Part shown: positions 29,192 to 37,501 of the stretch, one piece after another
Layout of the letters: the number at the start of each line of letters is the position of its first letter
How positions within the stretch are numbered: the first letter of the stretch is position 1
Source of the DNA: Streptomyces sp. SW4
GTDB lineage: Bacteria > Actinomycetota > Actinomycetes > Streptomycetales > Streptomycetaceae
NCBI GenBank assembly: GCA_003248315.1
Contig: QKWM01000004.1
Span: 1,178,001 to 1,242,000, forward strand
Direction of reading: 5' to 3'
Length of the DNA: 64,000 bases
Program-made: the position numbers and the translations under genes
Notes under the pieces: generated by a model
What the model saw: the letters and a program-made list of their open reading frames with translations, nothing else
The model's database searches: none
What the model was told of the DNA's origin: nothing

Positions 29192-29995
29192 TCACGGCTT
29201 GCGGGCGACGATCAGATGCCGGGCGCTGTGGGCGACGAAGGTGCCCTCCGTCCCGATCCGCTCGTGCAGCGCGCGCAGCCGCGGCTCGTACGCCTCGACG
29301 GTGAAGCCGGGGACCATCCAGACGACCTTGCGCAGGAAGTGGACGACGGCGCCGATGTCGTGGAACTCCATCCGCAGCCGCTCCGCCCGCAGGTCGGTCA
29401 CCTCGAGGCCGGCGGCCTCGGCACCGGCCCGCTCGCGGTCCGGGTGACGGGCGGTGCGGATCTCCTCGGGCTGGGGCCCGAGGAAGTACTCGACGAGTTC
29501 GAAGACGCTGGCGGGGCCCACGTGCTGGGCGAAGTAGGTGCCGCCGGACGCCAGCACCCGGGCGATCTCGTCCCAGTGCGGCTCGACGGGGTGCCGGCTG
29601 ACGACCAGGTCGAAGGCGCCGTCCGCGAACGGCAGCGGGGCGTCCTCCGGCGCGGCCACGACCGGGACCCCGCGCGGCCGGAGCAGGGCGGTGGCCCTGG
29701 CGACGTTCGGCGCCCAGCCCTCGGTGGCGACGGCCAGCCGGGGCTGCCGCGCCTCCCGGGCGGCCACGCCGAGGGCGAAGTCCAGCACCTCCCCTCCCCC
29801 GGTCTGCACGTCCAGCACGGCGTCGGCGCGGCCGAGCCGGCCGGCCATCGACCGGGCGTACCCCCAGGACGGCCGCTCCTCCGTGGCCCGGCCCTCGAAC
29901 CAGGAGAAGTCCCAGCCCTCGGTGGAGGCGGCGGCTCCCTCGGCGACCAGGTCCTCGAAGGAGCGGGGCTGCCGGTGGTCCGGTGTGCGTGTCAT
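29192..29995 (-). CDS. Class I SAM-dependent methyltransferase
   Basis: 267 residues. The SAM-binding glycine loop is AVLDVQTGGGEVLDFAL. The acidic and motif II regions are LAVATEGWAPNVARA and AAPEDAPLPFADGAFDLVVSR, then DEIARVLASGGTYFAQ. The N-terminus carries TEGWDFSWFEGRATEERPSW, seen in many uncharacterised actinobacterial methyltransferases. The substrate is unknown. ATG at 29995 is preferred over 30034 because family similarity begins near MTRTPDH. It is followed, 35 bases upstream in the transcript, by the luciferase-like gene in the same direction. Confidence 0.87.
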   Translation of the reverse strand: MTRTPDHRQPRSFEDLVAEGAAASTEGWDFSWFEGRATEERPSWGYARSMAGRLGRADAVLDVQTGGGEVLDFALGVAAREARQPRLAVATEGWAPNVARATALLRPRGVPVVAAPEDAPLPFADGAFDLVVSRHPVEPHWDEIARVLASGGTYFAQHVGPASVFELVEYFLGPQPEEIRTARHPDRERAGAEAAGLEVTDLRAERLRMEFHDIGAVVHFLRKVVWMVPGFTVEAYEPRLRALHERIGTEGTFVAHSARHLIVARKP

Positions 29996-30030
29996 GACCC
30001 GATGATCGCAAAGGGGGTGCGGGCCGGGGC

Positions 30031-30924
30031 TCATCCGCCCTGCCGCGGCGCCCGGTCCAGCAGCGGCCGGACCTCCCGCGCCGCGAAGCGGACGAACCCC
30101 TCGGGGTCGGGCTCGTCCCCCGTCGGCTGGAGGACCACCGTGCCGGCCCCGGCGTCGGCGAGCCGCCGTACGGCCGCGGCGACGGCCTCCGCGTCCCCGG
30201 CGACGCCGAGGCCGGGGACGTCACCGACGCCCTCGGCGTGCAGTTCCGCGCGCAGCCGCTCGCCGGCGCCGGGCCCGGTGGCGGCGAGGAGGTAGACCAC
30301 GATCCGGTGCGGTCCCGTGCGTCCGGCCGCGGCCCGCCCCTCGTCGATCAGCCGGCGTGCGCGGCGCACCCCGTCCGGCGGGGTGGACGCGGTGAGGACG
30401 GTCCCGTCGGCCGCCTCCCCGGCGAGCCGCAGCGACCGCGGGCCGGTGGCGCCGGCGAGCACCTCCACAGCCTGCTCCGGCGGCCAGTCGAGGGCCACGT
30501 CGTCCAGACCCACGTACCGCCCCCGGGTGGTCAGCCGCTCGCCGCGCAGCAGGGCCCGCAGCGCGAGGAGGTGCTCCCGCAGCAGCGTCACGGGCGACTC
30601 GACGCGCGCCCCGACCTGCCCCATCCAGTCCTGCACACCGTGGCCGACGCCGAGGACGGCACGGCCGGGGAACATCCGGTGGAGCGTCGCCGCCTCCATC
30701 GCGGTGACGGCGACGTTCCGCAGCGGCACGGGCAGCAGTCCCACCCCGACCCGCACGCGCTCGGTCCAGGCGAGCGCGGCGGCGGCGGTGGAGATGCCGC
30801 CCTCCCGGAAACAGTCCTCCCACAGCCACAGCTCCTCCAGCCCCGCCTCCTCGGCGGTCTGGCACACACCGCGGAGTCGTTCGGGGGCGAGCTGCGGACG
30901 GAACACGGCACCGAGTACGGTCAT
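30031..30924 (-). CDS. LLM class (luciferase-like) flavin/F420-dependent oxidoreductase
   Basis: 297 residues with the TIM-barrel fold of the luciferase-like monooxygenase family. Signatures are LEELWLWEDCFREGG, VRVGVGLLPVPLRNVAVTA, PGRAVLGVGHGVQDWMGQ, GRYVGLDDVALDWPP and LAGEAADGTVLT. Streptomyces members often use coenzyme F420. ATG at 30924 gives the usual start MTVLGAVFRPQ. It reads in the same direction as the methyltransferase and may form an operon with it. The substrate is unknown. Confidence 0.92.
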   Translation of the reverse strand: MTVLGAVFRPQLAPERLRGVCQTAEEAGLEELWLWEDCFREGGISTAAAALAWTERVRVGVGLLPVPLRNVAVTAMEAATLHRMFPGRAVLGVGHGVQDWMGQVGARVESPVTLLREHLLALRALLRGERLTTRGRYVGLDDVALDWPPEQAVEVLAGATGPRSLRLAGEAADGTVLTASTPPDGVRRARRLIDEGRAAAGRTGPHRIVVYLLAATGPGAGERLRAELHAEGVGDVPGLGVAGDAEAVAAAVRRLADAGAGTVVLQPTGDEPDPEGFVRFAAREVRPLLDRAPRQGG

Positions 30925-31011
30925 GCGCCCTTCCTATCCGCGCGACCGGACCCCGGACAACACGATTCTCAGTACCGTCGAACCGACCGGCGGCGCGGAG
31001 GGTGGCGTGGT

Positions 31012-31542
31012 ATGAGGCGGCGGTGGCGGGACGGGGCGGGGACCCTGCTGGTGGGCGGGACGGGCGTACGCGTCCCGGTGGAGATCGCTGCGTCGTACCG
31101 GGCGCGCACGAAGGGCCTGCTGGGCCGGGAGTCGGTGGCCGGCGCGCTCCTGCTGACGCCCGCCGGGAGTGTGCACACCTTCCGGATGCGCATGCCGATC
31201 GACGTCGCCTATCTCGACCGCCGGTTCGAGGTCATCGCCGTGCGCACCATGCGCCCGGGACGGCTGGGACTGCCCAGGCCGCGGTCCCGGCACGTCCTGG
31301 AGGCGGAGGCCGGGGCGATGGCGGGCTGGGGGCTGCGGCCCGGCGTCCGCGTGGAGGTCGTCGCCGCCGACCGACGCGGCGGGGCGAGGGCGGGGGCCGT
31401 CAGGAGGACACGAGGTGAAGGCGTGCCGTGCCGTCCGGGCCGGTCGCCAGCCGGATCACCACGGCGTCGGCCTGCGGGCCGGGCGCGCCGTCGGGGACGC
31501 CGCCGCACGAGGTGCCGCTGCCGTTGGCGCGCAGCACGGTGA
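31012..31542 (+). CDS. DUF192 family protein
   Basis: The DUF192 domain spans about residues 15-125: VPVEIAASYRARTKGLLGRE, LLLTPAGSVHTFRMRMPIDV, AYLDRRFEVIAVRTM and VLEAEAGAMAGWGLRPG. Function is unknown; members are often secreted or membrane-linked. The domain ends by about 31390. The rest of the open frame, to 31542, overlaps the convergent lipoprotein gene and looks like noise, so the true stop is probably a TGA at 31418 in another frame after a lost base. ATG at 31012 follows GGAGGGTGG. Confidence 0.75.
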   Translation: MRRRWRDGAGTLLVGGTGVRVPVEIAASYRARTKGLLGRESVAGALLLTPAGSVHTFRMRMPIDVAYLDRRFEVIAVRTMRPGRLGLPRPRSRHVLEAEAGAMAGWGLRPGVRVEVVAADRRGGARAGAVRRTRGEGVPCRPGRSPAGSPRRRPAGRARRRGRRRTRCRCRWRAAR

Positions 31543-31969
31543 CGCAGCCGTTGCCCGGGCCGCTCGCGCCGCCGTTGGCGACGCCGTTGCCCGACTTCAC
31601 CGTGTACTCGATCTTGTCGGGGCCGACCTCGGTCACCGTGAGGGTCGCCTTGCCGGCCGGGCCCTCGAACCGGACCGTCACCGGCGCGGAGACCGCCACG
31701 TCGCAGTCGCCGTCCGCGCACGCGCCCACGTCGCGGCCGTCGGCGGGCGGTGGCGAGGACGGCGAGGCCTCCGGAGCGGCGGAGGTGGCCGGGGTGGCGG
31801 GCGGTTCGTCCGGGGTGGAGGACGCGTGGCCGGTACGGTCCTTGCCGGCGCCCGTGCCGGTGGCGTCGCCATTGCCGTTGCCGTCGTCGGCGCCTGTGCC
31901 GCAGCCGGCCACCGCGAGGGCGGTCACCACGGCGAGCAGGGCGCCGACGGCCCTCCGGGATCCGCCCAC
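31400..31969 (-). CDS. Putative lipoprotein at the end of the Tad locus
   Basis: 189 residues. A lipoprotein signal (ALLAVVTALAVAGC, lipobox AVAGC) is followed by a long Gly/Asp/Pro linker and a small beta-rich domain (VTVRFEGPAGKATLTVTEVG, IEYTVKSGNGV) with paired cysteines. GTG at 31969 follows GGACGGAGAAC. As the DNA stands the frame is continuous with the OmpA-like gene upstream, but the signal peptide and the TGA two bases ahead in a shifted frame show these are two genes. Function unknown; probably envelope-anchored. Confidence 0.8.
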   Translation of the reverse strand: MGGSRRAVGALLAVVTALAVAGCGTGADDGNGNGDATGTGAGKDRTGHASSTPDEPPATPATSAAPEASPSSPPPADGRDVGACADGDCDVAVSAPVTVRFEGPAGKATLTVTEVGPDKIEYTVKSGNGVANGGASGPGNGCVTVLRANGSGTSCGGVPDGAPGPQADAVVIRLATGPDGTARLHLVSS

Positions 31970-31970
31970 G

Positions 31971-32583
31971 TCAGTTCTCCGTCCTCGGAAGGACACCTCG
32001 ACCCGGCGGTTCTTCTTGCGGCCGGACTCGGTGGAGTTGTCGGCGATGGGGTACTGCTCGCCGTATCCGCGGACCTCGTAGGTGATGTCGGCGTCGTTCA
32101 GCTCCTGCGACAGGACCTGCTGCACGGCGTTGGCGCGCTTCTTCGACAGCACGTCGCCGTGGGCGGAGGAACCGAGGTTGTCGGTGAACCCGAAGACGCG
32201 GACGCGGGTCGCGCCCTGGGCGCGGATCTCCTCGGCGATACCGGCGATACGGGCCTTCGACTCGCCGCCGAGCTTCGCGCTGTCCTTGCCGAACAGCACC
32301 TCCGCCTGCAGGGCGAACGTCACCTTCGTGTTGCTGTCCTCCCGCCGCTCGTCCCCGCTCTGGTCCTCGACGACCGACTTGATGTCCAGCACCTTCGCCC
32401 CGGCGAGGGTGGCCCCGTCGGGGAGCTTCAGATCAGGGTCGTTGGGATCCACGTCCACGGGGCGGAGGGCGTCGCCTCGGTACCGGGAGGAACGCCGGGC
32501 CCGTCGTCGGCCTGCGCGATTCCGCCTGCGGCGAGCAGGAGGGTGGCGGTGGCGAGGGCCAGGGGGAGGCGCGTGCGGGTCAT
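31971..32583 (-). CDS. OmpA-like (peptidoglycan-binding) secreted protein, two frameshifts
   Basis: About 205 residues. The signal peptide is MTRTRLPLALATATLLLAAG, cleaved near AQADD. An OmpA C-terminal domain follows: FALQAEVLFGKDSAKLGGES, RVRVFGFTDNLGSSAHGDVL, SKKRANAVQQVL and VRGYGEQYPIADNSTESGRK-type residues with N-x-x-L and R/K contacts for peptidoglycan. Frames change near 32455 (before VDVDPNDPDLKL) and near the end, where RRTEN and stop at 31971 are expected. It could anchor the pilus or its assembly complex to the cell wall. Confidence 0.85.
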
Positions 32584-32641
32584 CGGTGGCTTCACCCCGA
32601 GATCTCGATCGGAGCAGCAGCGAAGGTCGGGAGCTGGAAGG

Positions 32642-33199
32642 TCACCTCTTCGGTCTTGGCGGGGGCGCCGGGAACTGCATGAAGACCGGAATCGAATCAC
32701 CGGCCTTGATTCGCGGCAGGTTGGTGGTCGTCAGCGGGCGACCGTCCGTGTCACGCAGGACGTAGTACCGCTTCTTGCCCACGGGATCCACCAAGGTGGC
32801 ACCACCGAGTGATGAACCATGCCTGATGATCTCCGTCTCGTCACCAGATGTGCGGACCGATACGCGAGCAGCCTCGTCCCCGTCGTTCTTCAGCTCACCG
32901 CTGACCGTGACGAACCCGCCGGAGTCCTTGGTAGCGGAGGTGATCCTCAGGACCAGGCCGTCCTCGCCCTTGAGTTCGGCCAGAGGTTCGTCCGTGCCCT
33001 CTTGCGTCCCCGCGTTCGAGCCACCGCCCTTGGACGCGGGCGCGGAAGTGTCCGGCTTCTTGTCGTCATTCCCTCCGTCACCGCCTCCGCATCCGGCGGC
33101 ACCGAGGACCAGGCCGACCGTCGCGAGTACCGCGAGCAGTCCCCTGCGTGTCTTCGTGCCGAACCCCTCGCTCATGCTTCCGCTTCCTTCGTCACTCAT
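32642..33199 (-). CDS. Putative lipoprotein in the Tad locus
   Basis: 185 residues. The signal is LLAVLATVGLVLGAAGC with lipobox LGAAGC, then a Gly/Asp/Lys-rich linker and a beta-sandwich-like domain (LVLRITSATKDSGGFVTVSG, ARVSVRTSGDETEIIRHG). The start at 33199 (MSDEGSGS) overlaps the stop of the pseudopilin gene. ATG at 33175 (MSEGFGTK), after GGAAGCGGAAGC, is an equally good start. No named family recognised; membership of the pilus operon suggests an envelope role. Confidence 0.8.
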   Translation of the reverse strand: MSDEGSGSMSEGFGTKTRRGLLAVLATVGLVLGAAGCGGGDGGNDDKKPDTSAPASKGGGSNAGTQEGTDEPLAELKGEDGLVLRITSATKDSGGFVTVSGELKNDGDEAARVSVRTSGDETEIIRHGSSLGGATLVDPVGKKRYYVLRDTDGRPLTTTNLPRIKAGDSIPVFMQFPAPPPRPKR

Positions 33200-33809
33200 C
33201 GTCCGCTTCCCCGTCAGCCAGGTGGACCTCGAAGAGGTCTGCGGCCTGCGGGAGTTCGGCCGAGTCCTCAGGGTCCAGTTCCCACTGTGTGTCCTCGCAC
33301 GTGAGCCGAGGCAGAGAGTCTTCCTCGGCATCCCCGCCGGGAAGCTCGAAGGTGCAACGGGACTCGACCACCGCGGTGGCGGATGCCCGTGACTTCTTGT
33401 CCGCTGTTCCAGGGACGATCGACTCACCAATCGGCCTGTTGGTTTCTACCTCGACCGTGACACCCGTCGCACCGTCCGGGCCGCAGGCCAGCACGTGCGC
33501 GTCATTTCGTGCGGCGAGCTGATCGGCACGCCAGCACGAAGGATCCAGCCCCGGCACGTCCCCGTCGAAGATGTCCTCCCACTTCGCCGGGTCACTGATG
33601 CTGTCCACCCACAGGTCCATGAGCTGTTCACGTGTGTCCTGCGCAGCGGCGAGCGCTGCAGCGTCTGCGGCGGTCTGGGCACCGTTTCGATTCGCCGCGG
33701 CCTGGCCGACCGCAAAGTATGCGAACGCGAGAAAGAGCAGGCCCCCGACCACAGTGATGTAGATGGGGAAGGCCTGCCCGGCGTCTCGACGGCTGCGGAG
33801 CGGATTCAG
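33192..33809 (-). CDS. TadG-like pseudopilin/pilus assembly protein with CTG start
   Basis: 205 residues. A short basic leader (LNPLRSRRDAG) ends in the prepilin-type G followed by QAFPIYITVV and a hydrophobic helix (GGLLFLAFAYFAVGQAAA), then NGAQTAADAAALAAAQ, the TadG/Flp-pilus signature. The external domain has three or more cysteines. No ATG or GTG is available: the CTG at 33807-33809 overlaps the Flp stop as CTGA, in line with the coupled starts across this locus. A G-to-C read error in a GTGA is the alternative. Confidence 0.82.
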   Translation of the reverse strand: MNPLRSRRDAGQAFPIYITVVGGLLFLAFAYFAVGQAAANRNGAQTAADAAALAAAQDTREQLMDLWVDSISDPAKWEDIFDGDVPGLDPSCWRADQLAARNDAHVLACGPDGATGVTVEVETNRPIGESIVPGTADKKSRASATAVVESRCTFELPGGDAEEDSLPRLTCEDTQWELDPEDSAELPQAADLFEVHLADGEADDE

Positions 33810-34000
33810 CCAGTGACCTCGTCGATCTTGTCCACGATCGCGTCGTAGATCGACTGCCCGATGTCCGTCCCCGTGATGGCCAGCACGATGGCCACCACGA
33901 CCGCGATGATTCCCAGGTACTCCACCGCCGTCTGGCCCCGGTCGTCGCGGGCCGCGTGGGCTTTCAGGTGGGCGAGGGCCGTGGTCAGCCAGTCGGTCAT
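33806..34000 (-). CDS. flp: Flp family type IVb pilin
   Basis: 64 residues, the likely major pilin. After MTDWLTTALAHLKAHAARDD the prepilin cleavage site is RG before QTAVEY (the G-x4-E-Y motif), followed by the hydrophobic assembly helix LGIIAVVVAIVLAITG. Length and layout are typical. SD AGGAACC lies ahead of the ATG. It follows the response regulator gene by about 150 bases, room for its own promoter; a pilin usually needs more transcript than its assembly genes. A prepilin peptidase is not encoded in this window. Confidence 0.92.
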   Translation of the reverse strand: MTDWLTTALAHLKAHAARDDRGQTAVEYLGIIAVVVAIVLAITGTDIGQSIYDAIVDKIDEVTG

Positions 34001-34147
34001 GGGGGGTTCCTTCCGGGTGGGCGGTGGCGCTCTCGTCGGCAGGACCGTACGGCGCACCCGCTCGCGCCCTGAAGGGCCCCAGGGCCCAATCGCGGGCCCA
34101 ATCGGCGGCCCGGCCTCGCTGGTTCGTCCCCCAATGGTCACCGTGGG

Positions 34148-34960
34148 TCACTCCAGGCCTCGTCGGGAATCCGGTGCCGTGCCCAGCCACTTGGCGGCGG
34201 CCTCGGAGCGGCTGGTGCTGTGCAGCTTGGCGAAGATGCGGTTGATGTGGTTCTTGACCGTCTTCTCGCTGATGAAGCACGCCGCGGCGATCTGCTGGTT
34301 CGTCATACCGGACGCGATGAGATCCATGATCTCCGCCTCCCTCGCGCTGAGCCGGAACCTCGCGCGTGCCCCGTCCACCCGTTCCGACGACTGTCCCACA
34401 GAAGGTTGCAGTTGCGAAAGAGGGGCGGCATCTTCCGTACCGGGAGGGGTGATTTCGGGAACGGAGGCGTGTGCAGTCGCACTCCCGGCGCTGTCCTCGC
34501 GGAGTTGGGCCAGCAGCGCCCCCGCCGCCGTCGGCGTGACGTGGGGCCGGCCCCGCGTGGTGTCCCGTACCGCCGTCACCAACTGCTCCGCCGTGAACTC
34601 GCCGTGCACCAGGTAGCCGCCCGCCCCGAGGCGCAGCGCCTCGCGGACGATCTCCGACTCGCCGCTGTACGTCAGCATCATCACGGGGGCGATGCCGACC
34701 AGGTACGGGAGGGCCGCGATGCCGTCCACGCCCGGCATGCGGACGTCCAGCAGGACCAGGTCGGGCCGGTGCAGCCGGGCGGCTTCGCAGGCCTCGCGCC
34801 CGTCCGCCGCCTCGGCGACGACGGTGATGTCGTCGCGGCCCGAGAGCAGCGCGGTGAGGCCGGCGCGGACGACCGGGTTGTCGTCCGCCACGACCACCCG
34901 CAGCGGGGACGAGGGCGGGGGCAGTGGCGGCCGGGGCGGGTCCGGGCGGGTGCCGTTCAC
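34148..34960 (-). CDS. NarL/LuxR-type response regulator within the Tad locus
   Basis: 270 residues. The receiver domain has VVVADDNPVVRAGL, phosphoacceptor D in LVLLDVRMPGVDG, T/S in MMLTYSGESE and the lysine-equivalent region LGAGGYLVHGEF. A low-complexity linker follows, then a LuxR helix-turn-helix: RLSAREAEIMDLIASGM, TNQQIAAACFISEKTVKNHI, NRIFAKLHSTSRSEAAAKWL. GTG at 34960 overlaps the kinase stop (GTGA). With the kinase it forms a two-component system, probably controlling flp and pilus genes around it. Confidence 0.94.
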   Translation of the reverse strand: MNGTRPDPPRPPLPPPSSPLRVVVADDNPVVRAGLTALLSGRDDITVVAEAADGREACEAARLHRPDLVLLDVRMPGVDGIAALPYLVGIAPVMMLTYSGESEIVREALRLGAGGYLVHGEFTAEQLVTAVRDTTRGRPHVTPTAAGALLAQLREDSAGSATAHASVPEITPPGTEDAAPLSQLQPSVGQSSERVDGARARFRLSAREAEIMDLIASGMTNQQIAAACFISEKTVKNHINRIFAKLHSTSRSEAAAKWLGTAPDSRRGLE

Positions 34961-36595
34961 TCCGCTCCACCCCCCAGTGGCAGGTCCACGCGGACCTCCG
35001 TCCCCCTGGGCCGGCCGCCCCGGCCGACGCGGAGGCGGGCGCCCGCGGACGCGGCCCGCTCGGCCATGCCGACCAGGCCGAAGTGGCCGGAGCCGCGCAG
35101 CCCTTCGAGGGTGAGGCCGGGCGGCAGGCCGGTCCCGTCGTCGTGGACGCTGATCGTCAGGTGCCCGGCCTCGACGCCCGCCCGCACCTCGACGCGGGTC
35201 GGCGCCGCGTGGCGGTGGGCGTTCTCCATGGCCTCTCCGGCGATGGCGAGGAGGTGGCGGGCCACGGCGGGCGGGATCCCGAGGCGGGCCCCGGGCCGTG
35301 CCCCGCCGGTGGTGCCGGGGCCGGGCCGTTCCTCGTACGTCGTCGGCAGGCCCGTGCGCAGGGAGAACTCGCGGGTGAGCGCGCGGAGCCCGGTCAGGAC
35401 GTCCGTGCCGGGGCCGGGGTCCGGCTCGCGGCGCAGGTCCGCCAGGAGTTCGCGGGACTCGGCCGCCGCCCTGCGGGCGGAGCGCGCGATCAGTTCCGCC
35501 TGCTCGCGCACGCGCCGCGGGTCGGCCCGGTCGGCACCCGCGGAGGCGGCGAGGCCGTCCGCGGCGAGGGCCACGCCGTGCAGGGTCTTGGCCACCGAGT
35601 CGTGCAGTTCGCGGGCGAGCCGGGCCCGTTCGGCGCTCACCGCCTCGGTGACCGCCAGCCGGGCCCGCGTCGCCGTCAGGGCCTCGGTGGCCGCGCCGAA
35701 GCGGAGGAGCAGGTTGCGCAGGCCGGAGCCGACCGCGCCGGCGATGACGCACAGCCCGGGCAGCAGGGACATCTCGGCGACGGCCGGGTTCGGGTTCTGC
35801 AGCGCGGCCTGGATCAGCAGCAGGATCAGTGCCTGGAGGGACGCGAAGAGGGCGGCGCCCCGCCAGCTGTAGACCAGGCCGGCCAGCAGCGGGGTGCACA
35901 GGCTCACGTAGGCGAGGGGTGCGTCCGGGCCCGCCGGGATCAGCAGGAGGGCGCCGAAGAGGGTGTCCACGGCGAGCAGCGTGGGGTGGCGCAGGAGGAA
36001 CGGGCCGAAGCGTTCCCAGTCGCGGAACAGCAGGTAGGAGCCCATGAACGTGACCACGACCGCGGCGCCGACGAGTCGGGCGCCCAGTCCCGGGCTGGCG
36101 TTGAGGAGCGCGGCGGGGGCGGCCAGGGCGATCATCGCCAGCCGGAAGCCGAAGACCTGGCGGCACAGGGCCTGGAGGGCGTTCACCTGGAGGGCCAGGG
36201 CGGGGGCCGGGGCGGCGGCCGGGGCCGGTCGCTGGTCCAGCGGGTACGGGACACCGTCCGCCGCCCCTCCCCCGCGCCCCGCCCGCGAACGCGAACGCCG
36301 ACGCGGACGCGGCCGGCGCGGGCGTCACCGGCCCCGCCACCGAGCCGGTCACCGAGCCGGCCACCGGACCCGCCACCGAGCCGGCCACCGGTCCCGCCGT
36401 CGGAGTCGGAGTCGCCGCCGGCGTAGACATCGCCGCCTGCGTCGGCGTCGGAGTCGGCGTCGGCGTCGGCGTCGGCGTCGGGTGGTGCTGCCCGGCACGG
36501 CGGCGCGGGACGCCGTACCGCGCCGGATACCCGTCCGTCACCCTCGTCACGGCCGTCGTCCTCACCCCCGTCGCCTTCGTCCCCATCGCCGTCAC
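34957..36595 (-). CDS. Sensor histidine kinase (HisKA_3) with repetitive N-terminus, one frameshift
   Basis: The core (from 36186 down) is 409 residues: helices LAMIALAAPAALLNASPG, LVGAAVVVTFMGSYLLF, LLAVDTLFGALLLIP, SLQALILLLIQAAL; H-box RARLARELHDSVAKTLHG; ATPase HLLAIAGEAMENAHRHA and DDGTGLPPGL, GLVGMAERA. Upstream the frame stays open as PYPLDQRPAPAA, then, after a break in a G-run near 36268, runs back to GTG at 36595, adjoining the tadC stop. That extension has seven PT dipeptides and GSVAGPVAG-type repeats. Start at 36595 is likely because of coupling to tadC; start at 36186 is the conservative choice. Confidence 0.85.
36335..36482. repeat. Short tandem repeats in the kinase 5' region
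   Basis: Plus-strand hexamers GGCGTC/GGAGTC repeat about seven to eight times at about 36441-36481 (coding for PT repeats on the minus strand). Twelve-base units of the type ACCGAGCCGGCC/ACCGAGCCGGTC repeat over about 36338-36400 (coding for AGSVTGSVAGP-like text). Such microsatellites can change length by slippage in whole codons or out of frame. Confidence 0.8.
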
Positions 36596-36598
36596 CCC

Positions 36599-37486
36599 CT
36601 ACTCACCGGTGATCGTCCCGAAGTCGGTGCCCGAGCCGAGGATCAGCCCGGCGCCGAGCAGGAGCATCGTGGCCGGCACCATGAACGTGGTGATCATCAG
36701 CGTCGCCTTGGGCACCGCCCGCGCCGCCTTGCGCCGGGCGTTCTGGGCGTCGGTGCGGCGCATGTCCCGGGCCAGGGAGACCAGGGTGTCGACGATGGGG
36801 GCGCCGAGTTCCTCGCCCTGCTGCAACGCCGTGACGAACATGGCGACCTGCTCGGAGTCGTTGCGGCGGCGCAGCTCGGCGAAGGCCTGGCGGCGGCTCA
36901 TGCCCAGGTCCATCTGGCGCAGGGTGATGCGCAGTTCGTCGGCCCAGGGACCCTCGTAGCGGCTCGCGACGCGGTCCAGGGCCTGGCGGAAGCCGAGGCC
37001 GGCGCTCACCACGACCGCGAGGACGTCCAGGAAGTCGGGGAGCGTCCGTTCGATCTCGTCCTTGCGGACCCGGATCGCCGACCAGATGCCGACCTCGGTC
37101 CAGAAGGCGCCGAAGGCCAGCAGGAGCAGCGCCACCAGGAACTGGCCGCGCAGCAGGAAGACCAGGAAGCCGACGGCGCCGAGGAAGCCGTAGACCGCGC
37201 GGCGGGCGGCGTAGCGGTCCAGGGTGAGGCCGCCGGGGTTGCCGGCGAGGTCGATCCGGCGGCGGTACCGCGCGACCTGCCGGGGGCCCATCAGCCGCAG
37301 GACGGCGGGCGCGTACCGCATGCCGAGGCGGTCGATCAGCGAGTCGACGGGCCCCGTCCGGGTGGCGCCGACCTCCAGGGCGAGGAGGAGGTCGCCGGGG
37401 AGTTTCGCCTCCGCCCGGTACATGCGGATGCCGGCGAAGACGCCCCAGACGGCGAGGCCCATCAGCAGGGCCAGCAGAAGTCCCAT
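36599..37486 (-). CDS. tadC: Tad pilus inner-membrane protein TadC (type II secretion F family)
   Basis: 295 residues with the T2SS/F family domain: PDFLDVLAVVVSAGLGFRQA, ADELRITLRQMDLGMSRRQA, DSEQVAMFVTALQQGEELGA and a C-terminal helix (ATLMITTFMVPATMLLLGAG). N-terminal helices are LLLALLMGLAVWGVFAG and AVGFLVFLLRGQFLVALLLL. With TadB it forms the membrane platform for Flp pilus assembly. Start at 37486 is 16 bases after the tadB stop. Confidence 0.93.
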   Translation of the reverse strand: MGLLLALLMGLAVWGVFAGIRMYRAEAKLPGDLLLALEVGATRTGPVDSLIDRLGMRYAPAVLRLMGPRQVARYRRRIDLAGNPGGLTLDRYAARRAVYGFLGAVGFLVFLLRGQFLVALLLLAFGAFWTEVGIWSAIRVRKDEIERTLPDFLDVLAVVVSAGLGFRQALDRVASRYEGPWADELRITLRQMDLGMSRRQAFAELRRRNDSEQVAMFVTALQQGEELGAPIVDTLVSLARDMRRTDAQNARRKAARAVPKATLMITTFMVPATMLLLGAGLILGSGTDFGTITGE

Positions 37487-37501
37487 GTCGTCGTCCCTCC
37501 C

